From positions 2,356,001 to 2,420,000 of the forward strand of contig OZ251537.1 in the NCBI GenBank assembly GCA_965243285.1: a stretch of DNA of 64,000 nt. The letters are read 5' to 3'. Positions within the stretch are counted from its first letter, which is position 1. Each line of letters begins with the position of its first letter. Positions 19,218-28,700 of the stretch are shown in pieces. The position numbers were made by a program, and so were the translations under genes. This stretch comes from JAHRAW01 sp965243285 (GTDB lineage: Bacteria; Pseudomonadota; Gammaproteobacteria; Arenicellales; Poriferihabitantaceae). The notes beneath the pieces are model-generated. The model did not search any database. It worked only from the letters and a program-made list of their open reading frames with translations, and was not told where the DNA came from.

Positions 19218-19558
19218 TTTCTCCCCTCCTTAGGTTGGTAAAACTTACACCGGCGAACTGCTAATCCGCGCCGCCATCATACGCCAGCACGGCATCGCCC
19301 AAAACTTAACGCACCGCCCATGACTAGCGGCGACTCCTTATCGATGAATCCATGAATCCATGCATCCACGGATTCATGGATTCATAGGTTACCAATTATC
19401 GACTCATTATCGACTCGGCAACCATGTCTTATGCGATGTACACCACCAGCATGGCGATCAATCCTGCCATGCTTATAACATGTTCATAACATGTTTATAA
19501 CATTGCCATCAAAAAATCGTTGAAGTGGCCGGCAATGCGCTGCGGCAATTTACTTTTA
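19218..19558. other. Intergenic region upstream of comM
   Basis: Holds a perfect palindrome (19344-19385) and an 11-bp triple repeat TATAACATGTT-like (19473-19505). No gene is seen. The comM promoter must lie here or farther upstream. Confidence 0.5.
19344..19385. repeat. Perfect palindrome, 16-bp arms
   Basis: ATGAATCCATGAATCC (19344-19359), 10-nt loop, exact complement at 19370-19385. Each arm is itself an 8-bp direct repeat. It could be an operator or a cruciform site; no T run follows. Confidence 0.88.
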
Positions 19559-19910
19559 GGGATTTATATACCTAAATCTGCTTACTTGATTGTCGCCCTT
19601 GCTTTTGCCTTTAAAATCTTCACTCCACCCATGGAGGGTGTGCGGAAAGCCCTCTCGACCAGGAAAATGAAGAAAAAATGTCATTTCCAAAATTTAAACA
19701 ATGAGCAATAGCAACACTTTTGTTTGTTTTTTTAACAACGCCGCAGGTAAGTTTTAACCAAGAATAGGCTTTTCCTACATCTTCCATGGGGAGAGTCACA
19801 ACTGGCGGCTTCACCGTCAGTTTTGGTGGGGGGGTGCAGTTGAATGTACATAGTAATGAGCAGGTTGCGATAAACCAAAAGAGATAAGCAGATTTAGGTA
19901 TGTAATTCCC
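19559..19910. mobile_element. Non-coding element with terminal inverted repeats (repeat-family member)
   Basis: The left end GGGATTTATATACCTAAATC(TGC) at 19559-19581 is inverted at 19888-19910 (GCAGATTTAGGTATGTAATTCC region), giving a 352-bp unit. The right end touches the first base of the ubiK stop codon. Inside are a CACTCC.../GGGGAGAG pair split by a 150-bp insertion, and a hairpin AACTGGCGG...CCGTCAGTT with GGTGGGGGG. No protein is encoded. Its right-hand approximately 75 bp are the reverse complement of 25158-25245. Confidence 0.75.
19634..19784. mobile_element. Miniature inverted-repeat insertion, older copy
   Basis: Begins GAGGGTGTGCGGAAAGCCC and ends with an imperfect complement (about 13 of 18 positions). 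Internal sequence (AAATTTAAACAATGAGCAATAGCAACACTTT) is closely shared with 51029-51178. CATGG-like bases lie on both sides, consistent with a blurred target duplication. Confidence 0.7.
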
Positions 19911-20176
19911 TAATTTTGCGCGGTGGATTTTTCAACCAGCGCTTCGAGCGCCGCCACTTGTCGTTCCAATTCCAGCACGCGGGCGCGGGTGCGCTGCAGC
20001 ACTTTTTGTTGGATTTCCAGCTGCTCGCGGCTCGCCAGATTCATTTTTTCGAGGTTGCTGCTGAGCACGGCTTCTAAGTTGGCGCGCACTTCCCGCCCCA
20101 ACTCGGCCGGCAACATGGCGGCGATGGCGGCGCGCAATCCCTCGCCGGGGCGTTGGCGGTCGTGATTCATCGACAT
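19910..20176 (-). CDS. ubiK: Ubiquinone biosynthesis accessory factor UbiK (YqiC/BMFP family)
   Basis: 88 residues. An N-terminal helix with GLRAAIAAMLPAELGREVRANLEAVL is followed by the typical coiled coil containing LASREQLEIQQKVLQRTRARV and a leucine-rich tail. UbiK assists the soluble ubiquinone-biosynthetic complex with UbiJ. ATG 20176 or 20170 could start it. The stop codon is flush with the end of a repeat element. Confidence 0.87.
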   Translation of the reverse strand: MSMNHDRQRPGEGLRAAIAAMLPAELGREVRANLEAVLSSNLEKMNLASREQLEIQQKVLQRTRARVLELERQVAALEALVEKSTAQN

Positions 20177-20198
20177 AATTTAATGCTCGGCGCGGCTT

Positions 20199-21497
20199 TT
20201 AGCTGGGGCTGACGGAAACATATTCGATGAACGCGGCGGCGCGCAACGCCAGCCGCCAATTTTCATAAATTTCCGCGGCCTTGCGCTGAAAAATCACTTG
20301 CCGCGCCCGGTTGGCGGCGATGGCGGCATTCATATCGCCGCGCCGTCGCTCGACCACTTGCAACAAATGAAAGCCATTGCGGGTGCGCACCGGCTCGCTC
20401 ACCTCGCCGATTTTCAAAGCGCGCGCCGCTTGCTCGAATTCCGGCGGGAACTCGCCGGGGCTGCTCCAGCCGAGCAACCCGCCGTCGGCGGCGGTGCCAT
20501 GGTCATCGGAACGCAAGCGGGCGATTTTATCGAAAGCCTCGCCGGCATGGATGCGCGCATATAAATCATCGGCCAGTTGCTCGGCATCCGCATCGCTCAA
20601 GGCGGCGCCGCGGCGAATCAAAATATGCCGGACCAGTTGTTGGTCGACGATGTTTTCGCTGCGCGCGGCGTCGTGCACTTGCAGCAAATGCATGCCGTTT
20701 TCGCTTTGGATAATTTCGCTCACGCCGCCGAGCGGGGTTTCATGCAGCGCCCGTAAAAACAGCGTCGGCAATTGGTCGTGGCGACGCCAACCGAGATAGC
20801 CGCCTTCCGCTTGCTGCGCGCTGTCGGAAAACTCGATGGCGAATTGCGCAAAAGACTCCCCGTCCAGCACATTTTGGCGGATGCGGCGCAGTTTTTCGTA
20901 TTCGATTTGCGCCGTAGCCGCGGAATTTTCGGGCACGGCGATAAAAATATGCGATACCTCATAAGATTTATCCACCGCCGTCAACTCTTGATGAGTGGCA
21001 AGATGATTGGCGATTTCCGCATCGCTGACCGCCACCCGCGCATTGACGGCAATATCGAGCAAGCGTTGAATCAGCCGCTGCTCGTAAATGCTGGCCTTGA
21101 ATTGATGCGCCGCGATGCCGCTGGCCGCCAGCCGCGCCAACAACTGCGCCACGGTCACTTTATTTTGCTCAGCGATGAGCGCCACCGCTTGCTCGACCTC
21201 GGCCGTCGAAATGCGCATGCCGCGGCGCCGCGCGCGTTGTACTTGAATGCGCTCGTCGATCATGCGCTCCAGAATGCGGCGGTCGATGCGGCCGTCGAAT
21301 TCCTTGATTTCGAGATCTTCCTGCAGCGCCTCGCGTTGATGGCGGGCGCGATACTCGCTCAGCATGAGCGGCTCTTCGTTGACCACCATCAGCACTTTGT
21401 CGATGCCGATGGCCTGGGCAGACGCCGGCGGCGCCGAGCAGGCCGCCAACCAAACCAAACAAAGCGCTAATGGCGCGCATGGCCGCATCAACCGCAT
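20199..21497 (-). CDS. surA: Periplasmic chaperone / peptidyl-prolyl isomerase SurA
   Basis: 432 residues, close to E. coli SurA. I chose ATG 21497 because GAGGA lies eight bases upstream and it gives a signal peptide (MRLMRPCAPLALCLVWLAA, cleavage near ASA-QA). A GTG at 21536 overlaps the lptD stop but lacks a ribosome site. The N-terminal chaperone region (IDKVLMVVNEEPLMLSEY) is followed by two parvulin domains (about 160-260 and 270-375), each with SHIFIAVP/RHILIR...GGLLGW-type motifs. It escorts outer-membrane proteins, LptD among them, through the periplasm. Confidence 0.93.
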   Translation of the reverse strand: MRLMRPCAPLALCLVWLAACSAPPASAQAIGIDKVLMVVNEEPLMLSEYRARHQREALQEDLEIKEFDGRIDRRILERMIDERIQVQRARRRGMRISTAEVEQAVALIAEQNKVTVAQLLARLAASGIAAHQFKASIYEQRLIQRLLDIAVNARVAVSDAEIANHLATHQELTAVDKSYEVSHIFIAVPENSAATAQIEYEKLRRIRQNVLDGESFAQFAIEFSDSAQQAEGGYLGWRRHDQLPTLFLRALHETPLGGVSEIIQSENGMHLLQVHDAARSENIVDQQLVRHILIRRGAALSDADAEQLADDLYARIHAGEAFDKIARLRSDDHGTAADGGLLGWSSPGEFPPEFEQAARALKIGEVSEPVRTRNGFHLLQVVERRRGDMNAAIAANRARQVIFQRKAAEIYENWRLALRAAAFIEYVSVSPS

Positions 21498-21532
21498 AAC
21501 ATAAGTCCTCAAAACATTGCCGAATGGGGGGC

Positions 21533-24115
21533 TCACCAGCGCTTCAGTTTGCCCAGATCGTCCAATTCAAAAGTGAAAATGAAACGGTTTTTGTGCTCGC
21601 CACCGCCATCGAGATAGCGCTGAAAGCCGAGCCGCGCCGCCCAGCAACAACCATCGAAACGCAACCCCGCCGCCGCCGATTGGGTGCTCTTTTCGGCTAA
21701 GGAATAGGCCACATCGCCGTGCAATTGCCAGCGCGCCGACAGCGGCATATCGAACGCCGCATTGAGCTGCCGCGCAACGCGATCATTGTACGGCAAATTT
21801 TGCGCCGCCGCACCGGCCCACGCGCCCCGATACACATAGGCGAATTCGCCGCTATAGCGCCGGCCGCGGCGTTTTTGAGCGAAGCGCGCCGCGAGGCGAA
21901 ACGCATCGGGAGTGTCGCGGCTGCCCCAGCGCGCGAAGCCGTTTGCCTGCCAGCCTGCGGCAAGCGAGGCGCTGGCCTCGGCGATAACGCCCGACGCATG
22001 CTCGGTGCGCGGCGGCGGCTCGGCGAGGCGCGGGTCATCGGCTAGGGTGATGCGGCGGTCGGCAAAATAAAACACCCGGCCGAGGCTCAATTTCAAGCGC
22101 TGCTGGCCGTCGCGGCGGTCAATGAGACGGCTGCTCAAACCCACCGTCAGCTGCTCGGCGTCGCCGACGCGGTCGCCGCCATCGATGCGATTTTCACGAA
22201 ACAAAGCGCCGAAACTGGCCTCAAAACCGGCGCTGGAATCCACATTGGGAAACCAGCGTTGCTCGGGTTTGTGCGCGATGTTGACATACAACAAGCGCGG
22301 CTCCAGCGTCTGCGTATAGCGCGCTCGGGGCGGCGGCGCGTTGTGTACATGATATGAATCGCGGCCTGTTTCGATGGCGGAATCGAGACCCGCATCGATA
22401 TCGCTATCGGCAGCCGACTCAAAACCCACTGCTCGCTCGAAAAACAACCCGCTGTCGAGGCTGAAAATCGGCACGCTGACCGACCTCGAGCGCCGCGTCG
22501 GGGCTTCATCGCGCGCTAGCGCATAGTGGATGGTTTGCAGCGCGGTTTTGGCCTCGAAGTAGCCATAAGATCGCCGCAGCGGCAGGCTGATGGACGGCTT
22601 CAAACGCAGCCGCTCGCCATGACCTGGGGTGCGCAGCGGGTCATCCCCGGGGCGGCGGTCGCGGCGCTGAAAACGGCTGTATTCGGCCTCGGCGCCGAGG
22701 GCGAAAAACCCTATTTTTTGGGGCTTGCGCAGCCACCTGAGCTGCGGCTGAAATTCGTACGGGCGGTCGCTTTCAGCGAGGCGCGGGTTGGCGGAATCAT
22801 AAGCCGTGGCGCGCGCTTCGAAGCGCGATTGCGGGCCGAAGTAATCCAGTTGCGCATGTTGCGGCGCATAACTCGATGTCACCTCATCGGCGCTGGAAAA
22901 ATCTCGCCGGTAGGCCGCGTCGGAGAGGCTTTGCAAGCCCACCGAGGCGCTCCATCGGCGGCCGAAACGATGCGCATGGTCTAAGCCAAAGGCGTAGCGG
23001 TCGCGGCCGTCGAATTGCGCGTCCGAGCCCAAGAATTCGCCGCGCAGGGCACCGCGGCCATGGGCGCTCAGATAGCGGAATTGCGCGGCGATTTGCGCCC
23101 CGCGCCGGCTCAATAAGCGCGGCGTTATCAACGCATCGTAGTGCGGCGCGAGGTTGATGTAATACGGAATTTCGAGGCGGGCGCCAGAGTCATCATCATA
23201 ACCGGCCGAGGGGAATAAAAACCCCGTTTTGCGCCGCTCATCGAGGGGAAAGGTGACCTTGGGGAAATAAAATATCGGCGTCTCTTTGAACATCACCTTC
23301 ATGCCGCGGGCGGTGCCGACCCCGGCGGCGTGGTCGAGTTCGATGACATCGGCGCGCAACACCACATCGGGCGCCGCGGCGCGCACGCCCCCGGCAGCAT
23401 CCTCGGCAACGTCTTCAACCGCCAGCACGCCCTCGGCGCAGGTGCTCATGCGAACCTTTTCCAGCCGCTGTTTATCGGCCCCAGCGAACACGATGCGGTG
23501 CGCCCGCGCCCGCGCTTGGGCGTGAATTGGCTCGCCGGCGGCACCCTGGCCGGCGGCGCCCTGGCGGTCGGCACCCTGGCGGTCGGCACCCTGGCGGTCG
23601 GCGATTTGAATGCCGATTTGCTGTGCTTCGCCGCGCCCGGTGTCCACTTCCAAGCGCAGCGCGCGCGCTGTGATGGCGTCGCCGGCGGCGCTGTGAAAAA
23701 CCACCTGCCCATCGGCGCGGGCTTCGCCGGTGGCGCGGTCATAGACAATTTTATCGGCGTATAAACCGCGCCGCCCTTGCACCACTTGGGCGGCGCCGCG
23801 CAACACCACGCTGGCGGCCGACAAACCCTCGCCATGCGCGCCGTCAATATCATCGGCTTCGATAGAGTCGGCTTCGATAATGGTCGGCCAGGCGGCTGCG
23901 GCATCGGCGATATTCAAAGCCGCTGGGCGAGCGATGAGGCGCGGCTTGCACGCCGCCGGGCGCGCAAACTCGACCTGTTCACGCCCCCCCTCGCCCGCCG
24001 CCTCACCTAAGGCAGCCGCATTGGCCGACTCCGCAAAGCACCCGCCAACGCCCCAGGCGACCCAGGCGACCCACCACGCAACCGACAAAACGGCGAACCG
24101 AGGGCGGTTCATCAT
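21533..24115 (-). CDS. lptD: LPS-assembly outer-membrane protein LptD
   Basis: About 860 residues from ATG 24115, which gives a signal peptide (MMNRPRFAVLSVAWWVAWVA, ending near ANA-AA); ATG 24175 would add a non-hydrophobic leader. An N-terminal OstA/LptA-like domain (IVYDRATGEARADGQVVFHSA) is followed by the beta-barrel insertion motif region APHYDALITPRLLSRRG and a long barrel ending ...LDDLGKLKRW. Inside the OstA domain is a five-residue repeat ADRQG/AAGQG (15-bp repeats, 23540-23602), unusual for the family. It is adjacent to surA in the classical order. Confidence 0.94.
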   Translation of the reverse strand: MMNRPRFAVLSVAWWVAWVAWGVGGCFAESANAAALGEAAGEGGREQVEFARPAACKPRLIARPAALNIADAAAAWPTIIEADSIEADDIDGAHGEGLSAASVVLRGAAQVVQGRRGLYADKIVYDRATGEARADGQVVFHSAAGDAITARALRLEVDTGRGEAQQIGIQIADRQGADRQGADRQGAAGQGAAGEPIHAQARARAHRIVFAGADKQRLEKVRMSTCAEGVLAVEDVAEDAAGGVRAAAPDVVLRADVIELDHAAGVGTARGMKVMFKETPIFYFPKVTFPLDERRKTGFLFPSAGYDDDSGARLEIPYYINLAPHYDALITPRLLSRRGAQIAAQFRYLSAHGRGALRGEFLGSDAQFDGRDRYAFGLDHAHRFGRRWSASVGLQSLSDAAYRRDFSSADEVTSSYAPQHAQLDYFGPQSRFEARATAYDSANPRLAESDRPYEFQPQLRWLRKPQKIGFFALGAEAEYSRFQRRDRRPGDDPLRTPGHGERLRLKPSISLPLRRSYGYFEAKTALQTIHYALARDEAPTRRSRSVSVPIFSLDSGLFFERAVGFESAADSDIDAGLDSAIETGRDSYHVHNAPPPRARYTQTLEPRLLYVNIAHKPEQRWFPNVDSSAGFEASFGALFRENRIDGGDRVGDAEQLTVGLSSRLIDRRDGQQRLKLSLGRVFYFADRRITLADDPRLAEPPPRTEHASGVIAEASASLAAGWQANGFARWGSRDTPDAFRLAARFAQKRRGRRYSGEFAYVYRGAWAGAAAQNLPYNDRVARQLNAAFDMPLSARWQLHGDVAYSLAEKSTQSAAAGLRFDGCCWAARLGFQRYLDGGGEHKNRFIFTFELDDLGKLKRW
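23540..23602 (-). repeat. 15-bp in-frame tandem repeat in lptD
   Basis: About four copies of a unit read on the plus strand as GGCACCCTGGCGGTC, encoding GADRQ/GAAGQ on the minus strand. Confidence 0.88.
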
Positions 24116-24175
24116 GCAACCCAATGCGTGACCAATGCGGCAGTTAATAAAGCGGCGGATAGGCAGGTAAACCAT

Positions 24176-24446
24176 CGGCGGCGATTATAATCCATTAGCG
24201 CGAAGTGTCTTTATAATCACCTCGTAACATCCGCTGTAGCGCGCAAAATCCATCCACCGCGCGAGCCAACACAATGACAAATATCACATCCAGACTATTT
24301 TTAGGGGCTGCCGATAACTCGAGCGGTTGATTGAACATTTCGTCGCCGCCGCATTTATGGTTAGCCGATAATCGCAGTGGAGTCGCGCTATTTCGAACCC
24401 ACGCATGCGTCGCGAGGCTGCGCCTTGACCCCCAGCCGCGCCCAGT
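24176..24446. other. Gap between lptD and the Crp/Fnr gene
   Basis: About 270 bp with no recognisable gene or repeat; the open frames here are unlike proteins. It would have to hold promoters for lptD (minus) and the regulator (plus), but I could not define them. Confidence 0.4.
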
Positions 24447-25114
24447 TTGCTGGCGGATTTGCCCGACGCGGCGCGGGCGGAAATCCTGCGCGAATGCGAG
24501 ACGCGGTGCTATGCCCAAGGGGCGCAGACCATTCGCCAGAATTTGAATGACGCCAACATCTATTTCATCGCGCGCGGCGCGGCGCGGTGCGGGTGACGTT
24601 GTTTTCCCGCAGCGGCCGCGAGGTCAGTTTCATCGATTTAGCGGCCGGGGCGAATTTCGGCGAGCTGGCGGCGCTCGATGGCCAGCCGCGCTCGGCCAAT
24701 GTCATCGCCCTGCGCGAGACCCACCTCATCATCATGCCGCCGCAAGTGTTTCGGCGCATGTTGGCGGCGCATCCGGCGGTGGCCGAAGCGCTGTTACGGC
24801 AACTCACCGCCATCATCCGCCGCTTGTGCGAACGCATTTTTGAATACGCCACCAGCGGCGTGCATGCGAGGATTCATGCCGAATTATTGCGCCTGGCGCG
24901 CGCCCATCTCGACCTAGACGGCGTCGCCCGCATCCCCCGTCCGCCTACCCACGCCCAACTCGCCAGCCGCGTCAGTTGCCACCGCGAAACCGTCAGCCGC
25001 GAACTAAAATCACTGCAGAACGCCGGTTTAATCGCCCGCGAAAAGGGCCGCCTGGTGGTGCCGAACCTGCAGCGACTGCAAGATTTAGCGAACTCCACGG
25101 GCGCTGAAAAATAA
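24447..25114 (+). pseudogene. Crp/Fnr family transcription regulator, frameshifted
   Basis: The downstream frame (from 24587) gives most of the cyclic-nucleotide-type domain (VTLFSRSGREVSFIDLAAG, FGELAALDGQPRSA) and a Crp helix-turn-helix (THAQLASRVSCHRETVSREL). The missing N-terminus (LLADLPDAARAEILRECETR...NDANIYFIARG) is in another frame upstream and meets a TGA at about 24593. The two join if one net base is changed in the GCGCGGCGCGGCGCGG stretch near 24575-24590. There is also no proper start codon before TTG 24447. It may be a genuine pseudogene or a sequencing error in a GC repeat. No cysteine cluster of Fnr is seen. Confidence 0.7.
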
Positions 25115-25790
25115 GGGAGTTGTCTACTTAAATCCCCAACATGGTTTGCTTTATTTATGGATTTATATACCTAAATCTGCTTATCTCTTTTGGTTTATCG
25201 CAACTTGCTCATTCTATGTATATCAACTGCTATGTACATCAACCGCCCCCTCCACCAAATCTGGCGATAAAGCGGCCAGATTTGACTTATGCCAAGGGGG
25301 CTTTGGCTTTGGCTTTGGTTTTGGCTTTGGCTTTGGCTTTGGCTTTGGCTGTTACGCTTTACTCCCCCCGCTTTATCTTGCGGGGGAGTCAAATTAGCCC
25401 TAAGCCGATAGGCACGGGCTGATTTGGTAGGGGGTGCGTTTGATTTGCTTTTGGTTTGGATTTTCACTCCATGTTGCGGTTGTTGGGGTGAAAATTTACA
25501 AGATAAAGGCAAAAGCGAAAAGCCAAAAGCAAGATCAAAACCCCAACTGCCCGTCTCCGGCTCGCTGGCGGTTTTCTCTATATTTCGGAGCGCCATTATT
25601 GCCTGGCGGGGCGCGAAAATTCAACTCCCCCACCGAACGGGAAGTCGGTGGCTCAAGGGCGTAGCCGGCCGGCAGCCAGGTGGGGGAAGCGGTTGGCTGT
25701 TGCTGTTGGCATTTAACCGCTTCCCCCACCGCCTTAGTCTACGGCGTGCCGACTCCTCCTATGAACTATGCCAATGCTGTGGACTAACGC
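25115..25790. repeat. Composite repeat-family region between convergent genes
   Basis: Begins at the base after the Crp/Fnr stop with a degenerate terminal motif (GGGAGTTGTCTACTTAAATC) and has a better one at 25158. Then come a hairpin AAATCTGGC...GCCAGATTT (25257-25288), GGCTTTGGCTTT tracts, CTCCCCCCGC/GCGGGGGAG (25371-25389), a variant hairpin AAATTAGCCC...GGGCTGATTT (25389-25424), and a TTTTCACTCC...GGGGTGAAAA hairpin (25455-25496). 25443-25530 is nearly identical to 50838-50925. From about 25540 to 25790 it has no recognised feature. Confidence 0.7.
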
Positions 25791-28700
25791 CTAAAACCGC
25801 GCCTCGCCTTCTAGCAAAATGGTGTGGTCAGCGGAATCGTTGTCGCCCGAACGGCGTTCGCCTAGCAGATTCAAGGTGAAGCGCGAACTCGGACGCCAGT
25901 TTAAGCCGATGCGGTAGCGGTCGGCAGCGCCGGTGGTTATTTCGGCGTAGGGAGTCAGCACGCCGTGATTTTTTAGCGGGATGCCATAGCCTAGGCGGGA
26001 TTCGATGCGGGCGCGATAGTCATCGGCGGCGGCGTTATCCGATTCGGGCAAGCCTTGGCGCCATAGATTTTCTATGCCGCTGGCCACCTCGCCATAAGAC
26101 GGGCTTATGCGCAGCGACAATCCTTGCCCATCGGCGCCGGAATCCAGCGCCACGATGCCGTGCACGCCCCATTCCTCGTACTCGCCGGGCTTTGCCACCA
26201 CGCGAAAACCGCCTTCGGCGGTGTAGCCAGTCGCGGCGTTGTGGTAGCGCAAGCCGCCGCCGATTTCGGCGCCGGCGCCAGACTCGCCATCGCCGCCGTC
26301 ATAGCGCAAGCCGAACTCGAATGATGGCTCGATGACGCCGCCGCCGGCGGTGGCGTTGCTGCGGCTGGCTTCCACCGCCACCCGCAGGCGCGTGGTGGCG
26401 GCTTGCATGGCGGCGAGGTCGGCGTTGCCACGCACATCCAGGCGGGTGTTGAGCGCTTCGCCGCGCAGGCGGAAGGTGGTGGCGGAATTTTGCCAGATTT
26501 CGCCGCTGCCGCCGATGCCGGTGGCGCTCATGTCGATGTCGCCGGATGCTTTTGCGCCATTAGTCGGAGTGATTTCCAACTCGCCTTTGCCGTAGCCGAG
26601 GAAGGCCCATAAATCCAAGCCGCCGGCGCGCCAGCCAAGGTAGGGGTGCAGGCTGGTCATGTCGATGTCATGGGATCCGGCGGTCGGGGCGCCGGCGGCA
26701 GTGCTGTCTTGGTAGTCGATGGCGCTGCGGGTTTGCGATACCGATAGCCCGGCCAGCACGCCCGGACGCAGGCGGCTATCGAGGCCAACATGGATGCCGC
26801 TCAACTCGCCGTCCCACTCCACGCCGCCGCCGTTGCCGGACATGGCGCGGTATTCGCCGCTGCCCCACAGCGTGGTCGAGGCCGCAATGCCGCCGCCTTC
26901 GCCGCCGACGCCTTTGCCGCTGGCATTGAGCGGCACGGTGAATTCGGAGCCGGCCAGCAGCCTTTTGGCGTCGATATCACCCTCGGCCATGGGCTTGCCG
27001 TGGGCGCTGAGGGCGGCCGCCAGGCTAGCGCGCCCGCCGAGAGCAAAACCAGCGGCGTTGCCCGAATTGGCTCGCTCAATTCGCTCCGAGACGGCATCGG
27101 CGACGCCGCGGCTGATGGCGGCGGCGACTTCCGGCACGATGACCTCATTGACGGCGACGAAGGCGGCGTCGGCGGTGATGGTTATGGTGAATTCAGCCCT
27201 GGCGACCACTACGCCGGTCTCGGTCTCGGTGGCGGTGTAAATCATCGTGACCGCTGGGGCGGCCATGGTCGGCTCGCCGGACAAGGTGCGGGTGGCGGAG
27301 TCGAAGGACAGACCAGGCACGGCGGTATCCACCGCTATCGTCTGCGTATCCGAGTCTCCTCGACCCTCCAAGGCGTACACTAGGTCGACGCCGGTGGTGG
27401 TGGGCAAAGTCAGCGCGACCATTTCGCCGACGGTGTAACTCCCATTGTCTACATCCACCTCGAAGCCGCGTCCGAACACCGTTACCGTAAAGATCGCCCA
27501 GGTGACATTGCGGTAATCATCAGTGGCGGCGTAGGTCAGCAAAACCTCATCGATTTCAGTCGGCGTGCCGGACAACACACGGGTGGTGGCATTGAAGGAT
27601 AGCCCGGTCACGGCTTGGTCGAGGGTTTGTCCGCCCGCCCCGGTCAGGGCGTGAGTTGGTACCCCGGCGTTAGCGTGGCCGGTGGCGGCCGGCAAGATTA
27701 ATTCATCGATAGCATCGCCCACAGCATAAGATCGATCACCCAACGGCAAGTCACCGGCGGCGAACACCGGCCCGGTGACAGTGACGCTGAATTCCGCCAT
27801 GGCGACCACTACGCCGGCCTGGCTAGCGGTGTAAGTCAGCCTGTAGACATCGGCAATAGTCGCCGTGCCGGACAAAACTCGGCTGATGTCATCGAAACCT
27901 AATCCATCCGGCAAATTGGCGGCGCCGTCGACGTCGACCGTGGTGCCGTCGCCGCCCGCCAAGGCATACGCCAACGCCCGGTCGCCGTCGCCGTCGCCGT
28001 CGGCTAGCGGCAGCGTCAGCGAGACCAACTCGCCAGCGGCGTAGGTTTGGTCGATGATGTCGCCATCGAACAGCCGCGCCGCCGGCGTCAAAATGGTCAC
28101 CGCGAAGATGGCACTGGCGGTGGCGTTGCCGTACCTGTCAGTAGCGCGGTAGGTCAGGTCGACCAAAGGGGCGACCGTGCTCGGCGTGCCGGACAAAATG
28201 CGGCTAGTTGTCATGAATACCAGCCCCGGCACGGCTTGGTCGAGGGTTTGGCCGTCCCCGGTCAAGGTGTGAGTCCACGGCCCAGCGCCGACGGCGGCCG
28301 GCAAGGTGACATCAGCGATAACCGCGCCCGCCATGTAGGTTCGCGCCGCCAACGGCAAGTCGCCGGCGGCGAACACCGGGCCGGTGACGGTGACGCTGAA
28401 TTCCGCGGCCGCGAAGGTATAGCCGCGTCGGGCGGCGGTGTAGGTCAGCGCGTAGGCGCCGGCCGCGGTGGGTGTGCCGGATAATACTTGGGTTAAGGCG
28501 TCGAAACTCAACCCGGCCGGCAAAGCGCCGCCCAAGTCGCCCAAGCCGCCCAGGGCGTATACCAAACCGTCGACGGCGCCTGGCGGCAGGGTGAGAGCAG
28601 CGATGGCGCCGCCGGCCGGGTAGCTTTGCGCGGCGACAGATAGCCTAGCCACATTCGGCGCCGTGATGGTTACGGTGAAAATGTCGCTAGTGAGGGTGAG

